A DNA stretch of 64,000 bases from Agrobacterium vitis. Its GTDB lineage: Bacteria; Pseudomonadota; Alphaproteobacteria; Rhizobiales; Rhizobiaceae. Position 1 is the stretch's first letter, and each line of letters opens with the position of its first letter. Under the pieces are notes generated by a model that did not search any database, was not told where the DNA came from, and was given only the letters and a program-made list of their open reading frames with translations. Position numbers and translations under genes: made by a program. The stretch covers positions 3,082,501 through 3,146,500 of the forward strand of contig NZ_AP023272.1 of NCBI RefSeq assembly GCF_013426735.1. The letters are read 5' to 3'. Below are positions 44,114-53,373 of the stretch, piece after piece.

Positions 44114-45718
44114 ATGGCCGCTTCAACCATCACTGCCGAGGCTCTCGACGCCGCTCTCAAAGCCGCTTATGTGCAGGCGCCGACCACGTTTGCGCAGTGG
44201 CTGCCGATCCTGCCGGTGGCCCTGTGTCTGGCCGGTGGGGCCGTGGCCTTGATGCTGCGTGATCGCACCCGCCTTCAGCCGATGATCGCCCTTCCCACCC
44301 TGGTCTTGCTGGTGCTGATCGATCTGGCACTGCTGCTCAAGGTCATCAAGGATGGCCCGCTGACGGTGATGATGGGCCGCTGGATGCCGCCCTTCGGCAT
44401 TGCCTTCACTGTCGATATCGTTGGGGCGCTGTTTGCCCTGACGTCTGCCATCGTCGCCCTGGCCTGCGGCGTCTATGGGCTGATGGATATCAATACGTCC
44501 GGTCGCCGCTATGGTTTCTATCCGTTTCTTCTGGTGCTGATGGCCGGGGTGTCCGGCGCCTTCCTGACCGGCGATATCTTCAACCTCTATGTCTGGTTCG
44601 AAGTGCTGCTGATCTCGTCGTTCGGCATGCTGATCCTCGGCTCCGAGCGCGAACAGATCGACGGCGCGCTGAAATATGCAGTGCTCAACCTGATCGCCAC
44701 CACGCTGTTTCTGATCACCGTCGGTTTTCTCTATGCCAGTTTCGGCACGCTCAACATGGCCGATATCGCACGCAAGGCCAATGGGTTGCGCGATACCGCC
44801 CCGCTGATGACGCTGACCACGCTGTTTGCCCTGGCCTTTGCCATGAAAGCCGCCGCCTTCCCGTTGAATTTCTGGTTGCCAGCCTCCTATCACACGCCGC
44901 GCATCGTGGTGTCGGCGCTGTTTGCCGCCCTGCTGACCAAGGTCGGCATCTACAGCCTGTTGCGGGTCGTGGTGATGCTGTTTCCGATTGAGCGCGAGAC
45001 GCTGAGCCTGGTGCTGGGGGTGATTGCCGCCGCCACCATGATTCTGGGCGCGGTTGGCGCCATCAGTCAGTCTGACATCCGCCGGCTGATGGGCTTTATC
45101 GTCATTTCCGGCATCGGCATCATGCTGGCCGGTATCGCCATTGGCGCCGTACAGGGCATCAGCGCAACCATCTTCTACGCCATCCACTCAATCCTGTTGA
45201 TGGCGGCGCTCTATCTGGTGGTGGGTCAGGCCGGGCGGATGAGTGGCAGTTTTGCATTACAAGGCATGTCTGGTCTTTATAAAGCAGCACCGGGTTTTTC
45301 CTTCCTGGCCCTGGCGCTGTTTTTCGCCGCAAGTGGCCTGCCGCCGTTTTCCGGCTTCTGGCCAAAGGTCATGCTGCTGAAGGCGGCACTGGATATCGGC
45401 GCCTGGTGGATGGCGGGCGCAATCCTGCTGTCCGGCTTCCTGACCACGATTGCGCTGGCCCGGGTCTTCCTGCTGGCCTTCTGGCGCACCCAGCCAGCCA
45501 GGGGCGAATCAGAGGGGAACACCAACCAGGCCGGACCAGAGATCCTTACCGCGCCAACGCGCTCAGCCCTTTCCCCGATCGTGCTGCTGGCCGGTTTCAT
45601 CGTCTGGTTCGGGCTGTTTCCCGAACAGATGATCGCGCTTTCGCAGGACGCCGCAGTCGGGCTCGTCGATCCATCGGCCTATATCACCTCGGTCTTTCCC
45701 ACGGAGGCGCGCCCATGA
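44114..45718 (+). CDS. phaD: Antiporter subunit D (Pha/Mrp type, NuoN/NuoL-like)
   Basis: This 534-residue NuoN/MrpD-like subunit has about 14 helices. Key blocks are NLYVWFEVLLISSFGMLILG, AMKAAAFPLNFWLPASYHTP (with the conserved Lys), LLTKVGIYSLLRVVVMLF and SQSDIRRLMGFIVISGIGIM. The N-terminal ~25 residues before the first helix are polar and may be shorter in reality since the ribosome-binding site is weak. A 50-base gap separates it from phaC; its stop overlaps phaE (ATGA). Confidence 0.95.
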   Translation: MAASTITAEALDAALKAAYVQAPTTFAQWLPILPVALCLAGGAVALMLRDRTRLQPMIALPTLVLLVLIDLALLLKVIKDGPLTVMMGRWMPPFGIAFTVDIVGALFALTSAIVALACGVYGLMDINTSGRRYGFYPFLLVLMAGVSGAFLTGDIFNLYVWFEVLLISSFGMLILGSEREQIDGALKYAVLNLIATTLFLITVGFLYASFGTLNMADIARKANGLRDTAPLMTLTTLFALAFAMKAAAFPLNFWLPASYHTPRIVVSALFAALLTKVGIYSLLRVVVMLFPIERETLSLVLGVIAAATMILGAVGAISQSDIRRLMGFIVISGIGIMLAGIAIGAVQGISATIFYAIHSILLMAALYLVVGQAGRMSGSFALQGMSGLYKAAPGFSFLALALFFAASGLPPFSGFWPKVMLLKAALDIGAWWMAGAILLSGFLTTIALARVFLLAFWRTQPARGESEGNTNQAGPEILTAPTRSALSPIVLLAGFIVWFGLFPEQMIALSQDAAVGLVDPSAYITSVFPTEARP

Positions 45719-46188
45719 GGCTGTTGATCCTCAACCTGCTGATGGTCATCATCTGGGTGGCGGTCACCGGCAGCGCCAGCCTGCATAATCTTCTGTTTGG
45801 TTTTGTGCTGTCGCTGGCGGTGGTCGGGTTGCTGCGCGAGCAGATCGGCGGCGTCTCCTATCTCACCAGGGTGTGGCGCATCCTGTCCCTGCTGCTGCTG
45901 TTTCTCAGCGAACTGGCCAAATCCGCCTGGAAGGTAACGATCATGGTCCTGTCGCCAGGGCTCGATATCAAGCCCGGCATTTTTGCTTTTCCGCTCAGCG
46001 TCGAGCGCGATTTCGAAATCACCCTACTGGCCAATCTCATCACGCTGACGCCCGGCACCCTGTCGGTGGATGTATCTGAGGACCGAAAGATCCTCTATGT
46101 CCATGCCCTGGATTGCAGCGACCCAGATGCGGCCCGGCGCGACATTGCCGAGGGATTCGAGCGTAAGATCCGCGAGGCGTTCCAATGA
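45715..46188 (+). CDS. phaE: Antiporter subunit E (Pha/Mrp type)
   Basis: This 157-residue subunit has two N-terminal helices and the MnhE signature [20 protein letters not shown], then [20 protein letters not shown] and [20 protein letters not shown]. Coupled by overlaps to phaD and phaF. Confidence 0.93.
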   Translation: MRLLILNLLMVIIWVAVTGSASLHNLLFGFVLSLAVVGLLREQIGGVSYLTRVWRILSLLLLFLSELAKSAWKVTIMVLSPGLDIKPGIFAFPLSVERDFEITLLANLITLTPGTLSVDVSEDRKILYVHALDCSDPDAARRDIAEGFERKIREAFQ

Positions 46189-46613
46189 CCCATCCCGATA
46201 TGACAGCCGCGCAACTCCTCGTCCATCATGCCTGCAATGGCGGGCTGCTGTTGCTGGCCATCGCCTTTTTCCTGACCGTCTACCGGGTGATGCGTGGCCC
46301 GACCCTGCCCGACCGGGTGATCGCGCTGGACATGCTGGTCGGCATCGTCATCGGCTTTATTGCCGTTTTTGCGATCAAGTCGGGCTATGTGCTCTACATG
46401 GATATTGCCATTTCACTTGGCCTGGTCGGGTTTCTGACAACCATTGCTTTTGCGCGATTCATCTTTGTGCGCGGCGTGATTGGCGAAACACCGGAAACCG
46501 AGCCGGCAATTCGGGCGGCAGCCGAACAATTAGCTGTGGAAAAGTCTCGAATGGAGCGCAGGCGCAAGCGGACTGGTACAAATAAGCACATGTCCCAAAA
46601 GGAAACAGATTAA
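46185..46613 (+). CDS. phaF: Antiporter subunit F (Pha/Mrp type)
   Basis: This 142-residue three-helix MnhF-like subunit has [20 protein letters not shown] and [20 protein letters not shown]. About 45 C-terminal residues form a charged cytoplasmic tail ([15 protein letters not shown]), longer than usual. It starts inside the end of phaE and its stop overlaps phaG. Confidence 0.93.
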   Translation: MTHPDMTAAQLLVHHACNGGLLLLAIAFFLTVYRVMRGPTLPDRVIALDMLVGIVIGFIAVFAIKSGYVLYMDIAISLGLVGFLTTIAFARFIFVRGVIGETPETEPAIRAAAEQLAVEKSRMERRRKRTGTNKHMSQKETD

Positions 46614-46978
46614 TGGAAATGGCGGCTGCGATTTTAACATCTGTATTAATTCTGGGCGGTTCTTTTTTTGCGGTGATTGCTGCAATCGGCCTGAACCGCT
46701 TGCCGGATCTGTTCACCCGCATGCACGCAGCCTCCAAGGCCGGAACGGTGGGATCGGGCCTGCTGTTACTGGCAATTGGCGTCAATTCCGCAGATTTGTC
46801 GGTTTTTGCACGGGCCTTTTGTGGGTTTTTCTTCTTTGTACTGACCGCGCCGGTCTCCGCCCATCTGCTGGCAAAAGCTGCGCGGCATGTCGGATACCCC
46901 CTGGCCCAGGCGACCGTACTCGATGAAATGAGCAACGGCATTGGCAACGGCAAGAAGGACTTAGTTAACAAATTATGA
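46613..46978 (+). CDS. phaG: Antiporter subunit G (Pha/Mrp type)
   Basis: This 121-residue three-helix MnhG-like subunit completes the operon. It contains FFAVIAAIGLNRLPDLFTRM followed by HAASKAGTVGSGLLLLA, the family signature. The start overlaps the phaF stop (TAATG). No terminator hairpin is obvious downstream. Confidence 0.93.
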   Translation: MEMAAAILTSVLILGGSFFAVIAAIGLNRLPDLFTRMHAASKAGTVGSGLLLLAIGVNSADLSVFARAFCGFFFFVLTAPVSAHLLAKAARHVGYPLAQATVLDEMSNGIGNGKKDLVNKL

Positions 46979-47391
46979 ATGAGACCGTTCTAAAAGTATC
47001 ATAAGAGCAGAGTGCCATTCATATTTGATCTGATCTACATTCTTTCACGCACAAGAATTAGGATAAATAGGAACTGGACATTTTTCCCGATGTTGATAAT
47101 TGATTAAAAGGACTATTTGGATCACTGAACCGTTTTCAATTTCGATCTAGTTCAAAAGCAGCATGTATTTAGCCGTTACAACCGCCCGGGTTGTAGACCA
47201 AAGGCGGACAATGAATTTGGAGATTAGTTTTGGGTTAATGGCGTAAATATCTAATATAACACTGCCATCCTGGCTGGCTGGCAGTGGATTTTATGTGGGG
47301 GTATCACGCAAACCAGTCGAACTGGTTTGAATTCAGTGTCGGCGGTGGGTGGCAAACGAACCGTCAGGCAGACATATGACAGGAGAAAAAA
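46979..47391. other. AT-rich intergenic region upstream of the MucR gene
   Basis: This 413-base gap has AT-rich tracts at 47000-47130, which are typical MucR/Ros binding regions, then the hairpin at 47260-47286 in the likely leader. No gene is seen. Confidence 0.4.
47260..47286 (+). promoter_or_regulatory. Hairpin in the MucR-gene leader
   Basis: CACTGCCA (47260-47267) and TGGCAGTG (47279-47286) form a perfect 8-bp stem with an 11-base loop containing TGGCTGGC. It lies ~105 bases before the MucR start. It could be an operator (the family autoregulates) or an RNA element. Confidence 0.45.
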
Positions 47392-47823
47392 ATGAGTGAA
47401 ACGGCATTTGGATCGTCAGGAAACGATCTTCTGGTCGAACTGACGGCAGATATCGTTGCAGCGTATGTCAGCAACCATGTTGTACCAATCGGGGACATCA
47501 GCCACCTGATTTCGGATGTGCATACTGCATTGTCCAATACATCCTCACCGGTGCCAGTGGTATCCGTGGTCGAAAAGCAGAAGCCTGCCGTCGCCGTTCG
47601 CAAGTCGATTCAGGGCGACCAGATCATCTGCCTGGAATGTGGTGGATCGTTCAAGTCGCTGAAGCGTCACTTGATGACCCATCACACCTTGAGCCCGGAA
47701 GAATATCGCGAAAAGTGGGATCTTCCCGTCGATTACCCGATGGTTGCGCCCGCCTATGCGGAAGCCCGCTCGCGCCTCGCCAAGGAAATGGGCCTGGGGC
47801 AGCGCCGCCGCCGCGCCAAGTAA
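47392..47823 (+). CDS. mucR: MucR/Ros-family zinc-finger regulator
   Basis: This 143-residue regulator has the C2H2-like zinc finger [19 protein letters not shown] with Cys80, Cys83, His93 and His97. [20 protein letters not shown] and [15 protein letters not shown] follow, as in MucR, Ros and RosR of rhizobia. It binds AT-rich DNA and controls exopolysaccharide, motility and virulence or symbiosis genes. The ribosome-binding site AGGAG precedes ATG 47392. A terminator follows. It stands alone and is likely autoregulated. Confidence 0.95.
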   Translation: MSETAFGSSGNDLLVELTADIVAAYVSNHVVPIGDISHLISDVHTALSNTSSPVPVVSVVEKQKPAVAVRKSIQGDQIICLECGGSFKSLKRHLMTHHTLSPEEYREKWDLPVDYPMVAPAYAEARSRLAKEMGLGQRRRRAK

Positions 47824-47846
47824 TACCAATTCGATAGCCAGACCTC

Positions 47847-47886
47847 AATTCCGTGGGCCTCATAAGGCTTGCGGAATTTTTATTTA
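47847..47886 (+). terminator. Rho-independent terminator of the MucR gene
   Basis: AATTCCG (47847-47853) pairs with CGGAATT (47872-47878), with an inner GCCT/AGGC stem and a CATA loop, followed by TTTTATTT. It starts 24 bases after the stop codon. Confidence 0.8.
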
Positions 47887-47936
47887 TGATTGCTGATATC
47901 AGTCCGATCCCGACAAATAGCCTTTGGTTGGCTTGC

Positions 47937-48040
47937 CTAGAGTCTGTCAGGTTCAGATTGAACCAGACAGACTCTCGATTCTTTTGCTTTGGTTTGTCTT
48001 TTCGGGAAAACCGGTTTCCACTTTTCCCTGACAAACTCTA
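47937..48040. repeat. 104-bp dispersed intergenic repeat, copy 2 (RIME-like)
   Basis: Same length and orientation as the copy at 37021-37124. The first palindrome AGTCTGTC ... AGACAGACT and the second with GGGAAAACCGGTTTCCAC are both intact. It sits between the MucR terminator and the AraC-type gene, ending seven bases before the latter's stop. Confidence 0.8.
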
Positions 48041-48046
48041 GCGCGA

Positions 48047-49135
48047 CTATGCACACGCTTGTCCTATCGTCTCCTGCCGTCGCCAGGCGCTGGGGCTTTG
48101 CCCCGTAACCCGCAGAAATTCCCGATTGAAATTGGACTTGGTCATGAAACCAGCCTCGAAGACGATGCTGGTAATCGGCTCATCGCTGTGTCGCAGCAGT
48201 TGGCAGGCCTCTGCCACGCGGTGATTGTTGACATACTGCGAAACACTCATGCCATGCACCCGGTTGACGGCATTCGACACGGATCTGGCGGGAAGGCCGA
48301 GGCGACGCGCCAGCCGGCCAAGGTTGAGGTCCACATCCTTGTAGAGCTGTTTTTCCACCATCATCGCCGCGAGCGCGATGGCAATCCTCGCGTCCTCCTC
48401 GCTCGCGGGTCTCGGCACCGGCTTGTCGCCAGCGTCGCCTGCTCGCTCCTCTTCGCGCCCATTGTCAACTGAAGGGTCTCCCTCATCTGAAGAAGCACCA
48501 CTTTCGGCCAGTGATGCTGCAAAGCCAAGTGCCAGAAGGATCAGGGTCATGAAAGCCGAAACAATAGTTGCCGCATGACGGCCACCGCCAAAGGCAAAAT
48601 CGAGGCTGATGACGACATCGGCAACCGCCGAGGCCAGCAGCGAGGCTGCCATGCATTGCAGGGCGCGGTAGGACCGAAGCGCCCCGTCCAGACGCGAGGC
48701 CGTCAGACCATCCGGCCCCAGCCGCGCCAGCCAGAGCAGCGCCAGTCCATAGGCCAGGAAGGTGAGGATGATGATGGCGTCGATTGGCCCACCGCCGACG
48801 CCGTTCAGCACCAGCACGATGACAGCCGGCAGAGCATGCAGCCAATCAACATGCGAGAAACCACGATCCTGCCGATCCGCACGGGTCGAGGTCAGGCTGC
48901 GAAAGGCCAGAAAGCTCAAAGGCGGGATGACCGTTCCGAGAACCGACATGGCTGGCATGACCAGCATCATGCCATAGCCCCAGCGCAACCCGACCAGAAC
49001 CGATTGGACCGCCATCACCGCCAGCAGCAGCAGGAAAGGCCTCGCGGAGGCGGGGGCGTCCTCCTGCCGCAGCATCCGGATCAACAGGGTCACAAGCAGC
49101 AGTGCGACGAAAAAGGAAATCGGCAGGAAGATCAT
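48047..49135 (-). CDS. Membrane-bound AraC-family regulator
   Basis: This ~362-residue protein has an N-terminal membrane half with about seven helices (for example FFVALLLVTLLIRML, FLLLLAVMAVQSVLVGLRWG, LPAVIVLVLNGVGGG) and a linker rich in Glu/Asp. A C-terminal AraC domain follows (DVDLNLGRLARRLGLPARSV, EACQLLRHSDEPITSIVFEA, GFMTKSNFNREFLRVTGQSP). This seven-helix-plus-AraC design is used by surface-sensing-like regulators. ATG 49135 is chosen because the N-terminal 47 residues of the longer frame are poor. It is divergent from an exported-protein gene at 49300. Confidence 0.82.
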   Translation of the reverse strand: MIFLPISFFVALLLVTLLIRMLRQEDAPASARPFLLLLAVMAVQSVLVGLRWGYGMMLVMPAMSVLGTVIPPLSFLAFRSLTSTRADRQDRGFSHVDWLHALPAVIVLVLNGVGGGPIDAIIILTFLAYGLALLWLARLGPDGLTASRLDGALRSYRALQCMAASLLASAVADVVISLDFAFGGGRHAATIVSAFMTLILLALGFAASLAESGASSDEGDPSVDNGREEERAGDAGDKPVPRPASEEDARIAIALAAMMVEKQLYKDVDLNLGRLARRLGLPARSVSNAVNRVHGMSVSQYVNNHRVAEACQLLRHSDEPITSIVFEAGFMTKSNFNREFLRVTGQSPSAWRRQETIGQACA

Positions 49136-49299
49136 GGGACAAAGATCATGGAACAAGGATTTTTGAGCGGGTGCGTAATGTGTTTCAGTGGCACTTATAC
49201 CCCCGATCATGATCGGCGACGACCCGAAACGTGTTTCAGGTCGCAGCATGACCTCCTTTGGCAAAGATTGGCGCATCGCAACCCATTGGAGTGAACCTC

Positions 49300-50037
49300 A
49301 TGAAAAAACGTGTGATCGTGCTTGGCATTGCCGTAGGACTTGTTTGCATCGCCGCCATGGATCGGGCCATGGCGCTATGGCGGCACGATGTGCCGATTGG
49401 CGCGCCGCTTGATCTGTCGGCTATCTCCAAACTGCGCGTCGATGGCGCCGCCAGCCTGATTTCCGTAACCACCGACCCCGGCACGCCGCTGACTGCCACC
49501 CTGACAGGCGAGCGAGACGGCTGGGGCTCGCTCTGGCAATCTGGCTGGCATGCCCGCGACTGCTCCGACAGTGGCCGGATGCATATCGACAACGACACCC
49601 TGGTTGTCGATGTCGCCGACATGTCGCGCTATTTTGACTGGTCGGATTGCACCATAAAGCTCAAGGCCAATCTGCGTCCGCAATCGGCCGTGCTGATCCG
49701 CCAGAAAGCCGCCCGCATCGGCCTTGATGGCGATTTTTCCATCGTCAATGTGCGGGCCGATGCTGGGGATTTCACTCTGGACGGCCATGCGAGCACGCTG
49801 GATGTTTCAGGCGCTGCGCTGCGGGTGCAGGCGTTTTTCAAGACCATCAGCAAGGATGAAACCATCCTTCTGTCCGGCCGGATGATGGACGCCACCCTGC
49901 GCTTCCTCACCCCCACATCGATCAGCTATCTGGTCGAGGCCACCGCCTCCTATATCGACAGCGCCCTGCCCAATACGCCGGGTGTCCACCCTGCCATTAC
50001 CATTCGCGGTGAGATGGTGCGGGCCAGGATCGAGTAA
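49300..50037 (+). CDS. Exported hypothetical protein, DUF2807-like beta-helix
   Basis: This ~245-residue protein has an N-terminal signal or anchor (MKKRVIVLGIAVGLVCIAAM) and then a beta-rich exported domain with ISKLRVDGAASLISVTTDPG, TLVVDVADMSRYFDWSDCTI, ARIGLDGDFSIVNVRADAGD and GHASTLDVSGAALRVQAFFK. The repeating strand pattern with G-D turns resembles DUF2807/DUF4097 adhesin-like stalks. Two Cys may pair. GGAG precedes ATG 49300. It is divergent from the AraC-type gene by 164 bases, which may control it. Confidence 0.6.
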   Translation: MKKRVIVLGIAVGLVCIAAMDRAMALWRHDVPIGAPLDLSAISKLRVDGAASLISVTTDPGTPLTATLTGERDGWGSLWQSGWHARDCSDSGRMHIDNDTLVVDVADMSRYFDWSDCTIKLKANLRPQSAVLIRQKAARIGLDGDFSIVNVRADAGDFTLDGHASTLDVSGAALRVQAFFKTISKDETILLSGRMMDATLRFLTPTSISYLVEATASYIDSALPNTPGVHPAITIRGEMVRARIE

Positions 50038-50544
50038 TCAACGCGCAATCATCAGTTCCATCGCCGCCAGATCCAGCCAGCGGCCGAATTTGGTGCCGAC
50101 CTCGCGGTGGATGCCGACCAGGCGAAAGCCGAGCTTTTCGTGCAGGGCAATCGAGGCCGCGTTTCCGGCCTCGATGGCGGCGATCATCACATGCACATTT
50201 CCGGCCTTGGCGCGCTCGATCAACGCCTGCATCAGCGCCTTGCCCAGCCCTGCGCCGCGGTGATCCTTGTCGATATAGACCGAGTGCTCAACCGTATGGC
50301 GATAGCCATCGAAGGCCCGCCAATCGCCATAGGAGGCATAGCCCGCAACACGACCATCCACCTCTGCCACGAGGACCGGAAAGCCTTTGGCCCGGCGCAG
50401 TTCCAGCCAGGCACGACGATTATCGACATCGATCAGCGCCTCGTTCCAGATGGCGGTCGTATGCTCGACGGCATGGTTATAAATCCCGACAATTGCGGCA
50501 AGGTCCGCTTCGGTTGCGTCGCGGATTACGCGCTGTGTGGTCAT
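50038..50544 (-). CDS. GNAT acetyltransferase (phosphinothricin acetyltransferase-like)
   Basis: This ~168-residue enzyme matches the Pat/Bar-like GNAT group: IRDATEADLAAIVGIYNHAV, ELRRAKGFPVLVAEVDGRVA, the acetyl-CoA loop KDHRGAGLGKALMQALIERA, and NAASIALHEKLGFRLVG. It could N-acetylate phosphinothricin, methionine sulfone or similar amines. ATG 50544 follows AGGG. It abuts the stop of the upstream convergent gene. Confidence 0.88.
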   Translation of the reverse strand: MTTQRVIRDATEADLAAIVGIYNHAVEHTTAIWNEALIDVDNRRAWLELRRAKGFPVLVAEVDGRVAGYASYGDWRAFDGYRHTVEHSVYIDKDHRGAGLGKALMQALIERAKAGNVHVMIAAIEAGNAASIALHEKLGFRLVGIHREVGTKFGRWLDLAAMELMIAR

Positions 50545-51116
50545 GAGAAGCCCTGAAACAGACATAGGATACGCACAGTCCTAACGCAGAAAACCATGCA
50601 CGGAAATAGGATTTGTCGTCTTCAATGCCCCTCGTATGGCGCTCCCGACAAGGGCCTTTCCACAACGGGTCAATACCCCAACTTGAAATGGAAGAATGGA
50701 TCAAATTCAACGTGCGGAATATGACAGTCATGTGACTGAACCAAAAACAATAGTCCAAGCCTTGATGTAGCTTTTGCGGAGTAAACATCGTCCTTGCGAT
50801 ATGGGCGGACGCTGTTGTAAAGGATCTGAGCTCGGATAAAGATTGATATCACAGCGCAAGGTCGATCTTGCGTCGTTATTTTCCGCAATGTGGTATCGAA
50901 TTTTGCAAATTTTCGCTCTTCCTCCGAAAATGTAAAGAAACGTCAAGAAACTACGCGCGTTATTCTCTTTGGAATGGTTTTTCGGAAATGGTTAGTGTTG
51001 GCTCCCACAATGAATCGTTCCATCATGCAGCATCGTAGCAGCGAAAATTATTCTTTAGACGTTCCTAAGCAGTGATAAAAATCAGTTCTAATTTCCCCCT
51101 TGCAAGAATGTAACAC
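50545..51116. other. Intergenic region, no gene; one dyad
   Basis: A 572-base gap before the Crp/Fnr gene. It is AT-rich after 50880. CGCAAG-N6-CTTGCG (50855-50872) is a perfect dyad and may be an operator. A 61-codon plus frame at 50890 is not supported. Confidence 0.4.
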
Positions 51117-51848
51117 ATGAGCCTTTCTTCGCCCGCTAGCCGACCGCCACTCCAGATCAGAGCAACGCCTGTATGGTCGCCGCAGCGAGATGAGAACGCG
51201 GAACATATCGCCCTAAGCCCAGATGAACAGTACGAACTTGGGCGACTGGGAGAAATCATAGAGTATCGCACAGCGAAATTAGAGATATTGTCGCAAGGTG
51301 AACCCGCAGATTTCCTCTATTTGCTTATCGAGGGAGTCGTTCAGGCCTGTCACTCGCTGAAGGATGGTCAACGGCAGATCGTGGCGTTTTACTGGCCAGG
51401 CGATATCTTTGGTCTGGCGGAAAAGGGACTGTACGTTAACTCGTCAGAGGCGGTAACACCCTGCTCCGTATACCGCTTTCCGTTCCGCAAGCTGGAGAAA
51501 TTCCTTCTGGAACACCCGAGGATTCAGCAGGGTTTCTTCGTCAAGGCAGTCCACGAAATTCGTACCGCACAACGACACACCATCACAATCGGACAATTGG
51601 AGCTGCCACAGCGCTTAGCTGCGTTTCTAGTAGATTGTTCGGATCATGATCGCTATTTTGACCGTGAAAACTCGACCTTATCGCTTCCGATGTTGCGCTA
51701 CGATATTGCGGACTATCTTGGGACCTCGGTAGAAGCAGTGTCACGTACTTTTGCGCTGCTGGAAAAAAACGGCCTCGTCCAGCGAAAGGGGCCGAGGAAG
51801 CTCGAGATAAGCATGAAAAAACTGATCGACTTTTCAGGTATCGGCTGA
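51117..51848 (+). CDS. Crp/Fnr-family regulator
   Basis: This 243-residue protein has a cyclic-nucleotide-like sensor domain (LGEIIEYRTAKLEILSQGEP, FLYLLIEGVVQACHSLKDGQ, QIVAFYWPGDIFGLAEKG) and a Crp helix-turn-helix (LPMLRYDIADYLGTSVEAVS, RTFALLEKNGLV) like FixK. The Cys cluster of oxygen-sensing Fnr is absent, so it is closer to FixK. A FixK-type box was not seen upstream. The partner is unknown. Confidence 0.85.
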   Translation: MSLSSPASRPPLQIRATPVWSPQRDENAEHIALSPDEQYELGRLGEIIEYRTAKLEILSQGEPADFLYLLIEGVVQACHSLKDGQRQIVAFYWPGDIFGLAEKGLYVNSSEAVTPCSVYRFPFRKLEKFLLEHPRIQQGFFVKAVHEIRTAQRHTITIGQLELPQRLAAFLVDCSDHDRYFDRENSTLSLPMLRYDIADYLGTSVEAVSRTFALLEKNGLVQRKGPRKLEISMKKLIDFSGIG

Positions 51849-51947
51849 GGGAATGGCCAATTTACGCAGCGCAATTGAAGCGCTGATCTCCGAGAGGCCA
51901 ACATGATACGCCAACTCTGACTTTCTCGGCTATACAGCCGCGCCGCC

Positions 51948-52610
51948 TCAAGATCCGATGGCGGTAACCACGGCGGAATAATGCACGGCAGCCGCAGCCA
52001 CCACGAAACCGTGCCAGATGGCATTTTGAAACCGCAGTCTCTCCCAGACGTGAAAGATCACCCCTGCGGAATAAAGAATGCCGCCGACGAAGATCAACAC
52101 CATGGTGACAGGTGGCAGCCGCTCAGAAATCGGCTCCAGCGCCAGCACACCGCTCCATCCCATGGCCAGATACAGCAGGATGGCCAATCGGTCATAGCGG
52201 CCAGGATAGCGGCATTTCAGGAAGATACCTGTTATCGCCGTCAGCCAGATGCCGATCAACAGACAGAGAATGGCCGGTTCATCGGCGCCGCGTTCCAGAA
52301 AGGGCGTATAGGTGGCGGCGATCAGCACGAAAATCGCCGAATGATCCAGCCGCCGCAGATAGGTCTTGAAGGTCGAGCGCGGCCACATATTGTAGGTGAA
52401 GGAACAGCCCAGCGCCAGCACCAGGCCAAGGCCATAGATCCAGCTGGCGGCAATCTCGCCAAAGCTGGTAAACACCGTGGCATAGAAAATCAGCGCCGTG
52501 ACACCAACCAGCGCAAACACCACGCCGACACCATGCACAATGCCATCGGCCAGCAATTCGTGAAAATCATAGTGTCGCCCGAAGCGGAACTCTTCCATCG
52601 TGATGATCAA
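51948..52610 (-). CDS. Hemolysin III family membrane protein (PAQR/YqfA-like)
   Basis: This 220-residue seven-helix protein has the family landmarks ELLADGIVHGVGVVFALVGV, LGCSFTYNMWPRSTFKTYLR, RLDHSAIFVLIAATYTPFL and GFVVAAAAVHYSAVV, with the three zinc-like ligands (Ser/His/His). ATG 52610 or 52598 are possible starts. Function in rhizobia is unknown despite the name. Confidence 0.88.
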   Translation of the reverse strand: MIITMEEFRFGRHYDFHELLADGIVHGVGVVFALVGVTALIFYATVFTSFGEIAASWIYGLGLVLALGCSFTYNMWPRSTFKTYLRRLDHSAIFVLIAATYTPFLERGADEPAILCLLIGIWLTAITGIFLKCRYPGRYDRLAILLYLAMGWSGVLALEPISERLPPVTMVLIFVGGILYSAGVIFHVWERLRFQNAIWHGFVVAAAAVHYSAVVTAIGS

Positions 52611-52761
52611 CCCAAGAAATTAAAATATCTGCCGACAGCATAATCGAGAATAATTGCCAGATAATGTCGCCTGTCTCATCGTCTTCATATAAGCCTGATC
52701 AGCCTGACGATCCGGTCAATTTTATGTCTATGACGGCCACACACCGCAACCTGGAGTGATC

Positions 52762-52935
52762 ATGATGCGTCAACTCTATCGTGTTGGCAAGACCGCCCAT
52801 TGCCGCTCTTCGATCGACCATTGCAGTTTCAAGGCCTGGACTATCTGCGCCGAACACCCAGGCCGGAGCCGTCATCAACCGGGCTTAAACCGTTTGCGGA
52901 TAAAGCTGTCGGACCGTTCCCGGCTTCGTCCGTGA
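52762..52935 (+). CDS. Possible 57-residue small protein
   Basis: ATG 52762 follows GGAG with fair spacing. The frame runs to TGA 52935, encoding a short basic Cys/His-containing peptide (CRSSIDHCSFKAWTIC). It lies 33 bases before the MAPEG gene and on the same strand, so it could be a leader. No homologue is recognised, and the translation is weak; low confidence. Confidence 0.22.
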   Translation: MMRQLYRVGKTAHCRSSIDHCSFKAWTICAEHPGRSRHQPGLNRLRIKLSDRSRLRP

Positions 52936-52968
52936 AACCGCCGTCCTCCCACCCTGACAGGAAGCAAC

Positions 52969-53346
52969 ATGCGCTTTACAGTCCTTGCCACGTTCATGGC
53001 GCTGATCGCCTATAACTGGTTCTTCATCAAGGTCGCCCGGGCGCGCCAGCAATTTGGGGTCAAGGCACCGAAGATGACAGGCGATGAGAATTTCGAGCGG
53101 ATTTACCGGGTTCAACAGAACACCGCCGAGCAATTGGTGTTCTTCCTGCCATCGCTCTGGCTCTTCGGCTTTTACCTGTCCGACCAGTTGGCCGGGTTGC
53201 TGGGCCTATGCTGGACAGGCGCACGGGTACTCTATGCCGCTGAATATTATGCGGATGCCAAAAAGCGCGGTCCCGGCGCGCTGATTTCCTGGGTCACTGC
53301 CTTTCTGCTGCTGATGGGCGGCACGGTGGCAGCACTGCTGCAATAG
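52969..53346 (+). CDS. MAPEG-family membrane protein
   Basis: This 125-residue four-helix protein matches MAPEG, a family that includes glutathione-linked enzymes. It contains GDENFERIYRVQQNTAEQLV, the Glu/Asn/Gln motif, and LCWTGARVLYAAEYYADAKK. AGGAAG lies before ATG 52969. Enzyme activity is not certain for bacterial members. Confidence 0.87.
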   Translation: MRFTVLATFMALIAYNWFFIKVARARQQFGVKAPKMTGDENFERIYRVQQNTAEQLVFFLPSLWLFGFYLSDQLAGLLGLCWTGARVLYAAEYYADAKKRGPGALISWVTAFLLLMGGTVAALLQ

Positions 53347-53373
53347 CCGGGCCGCGCCTGTCTGCACGTCTGT

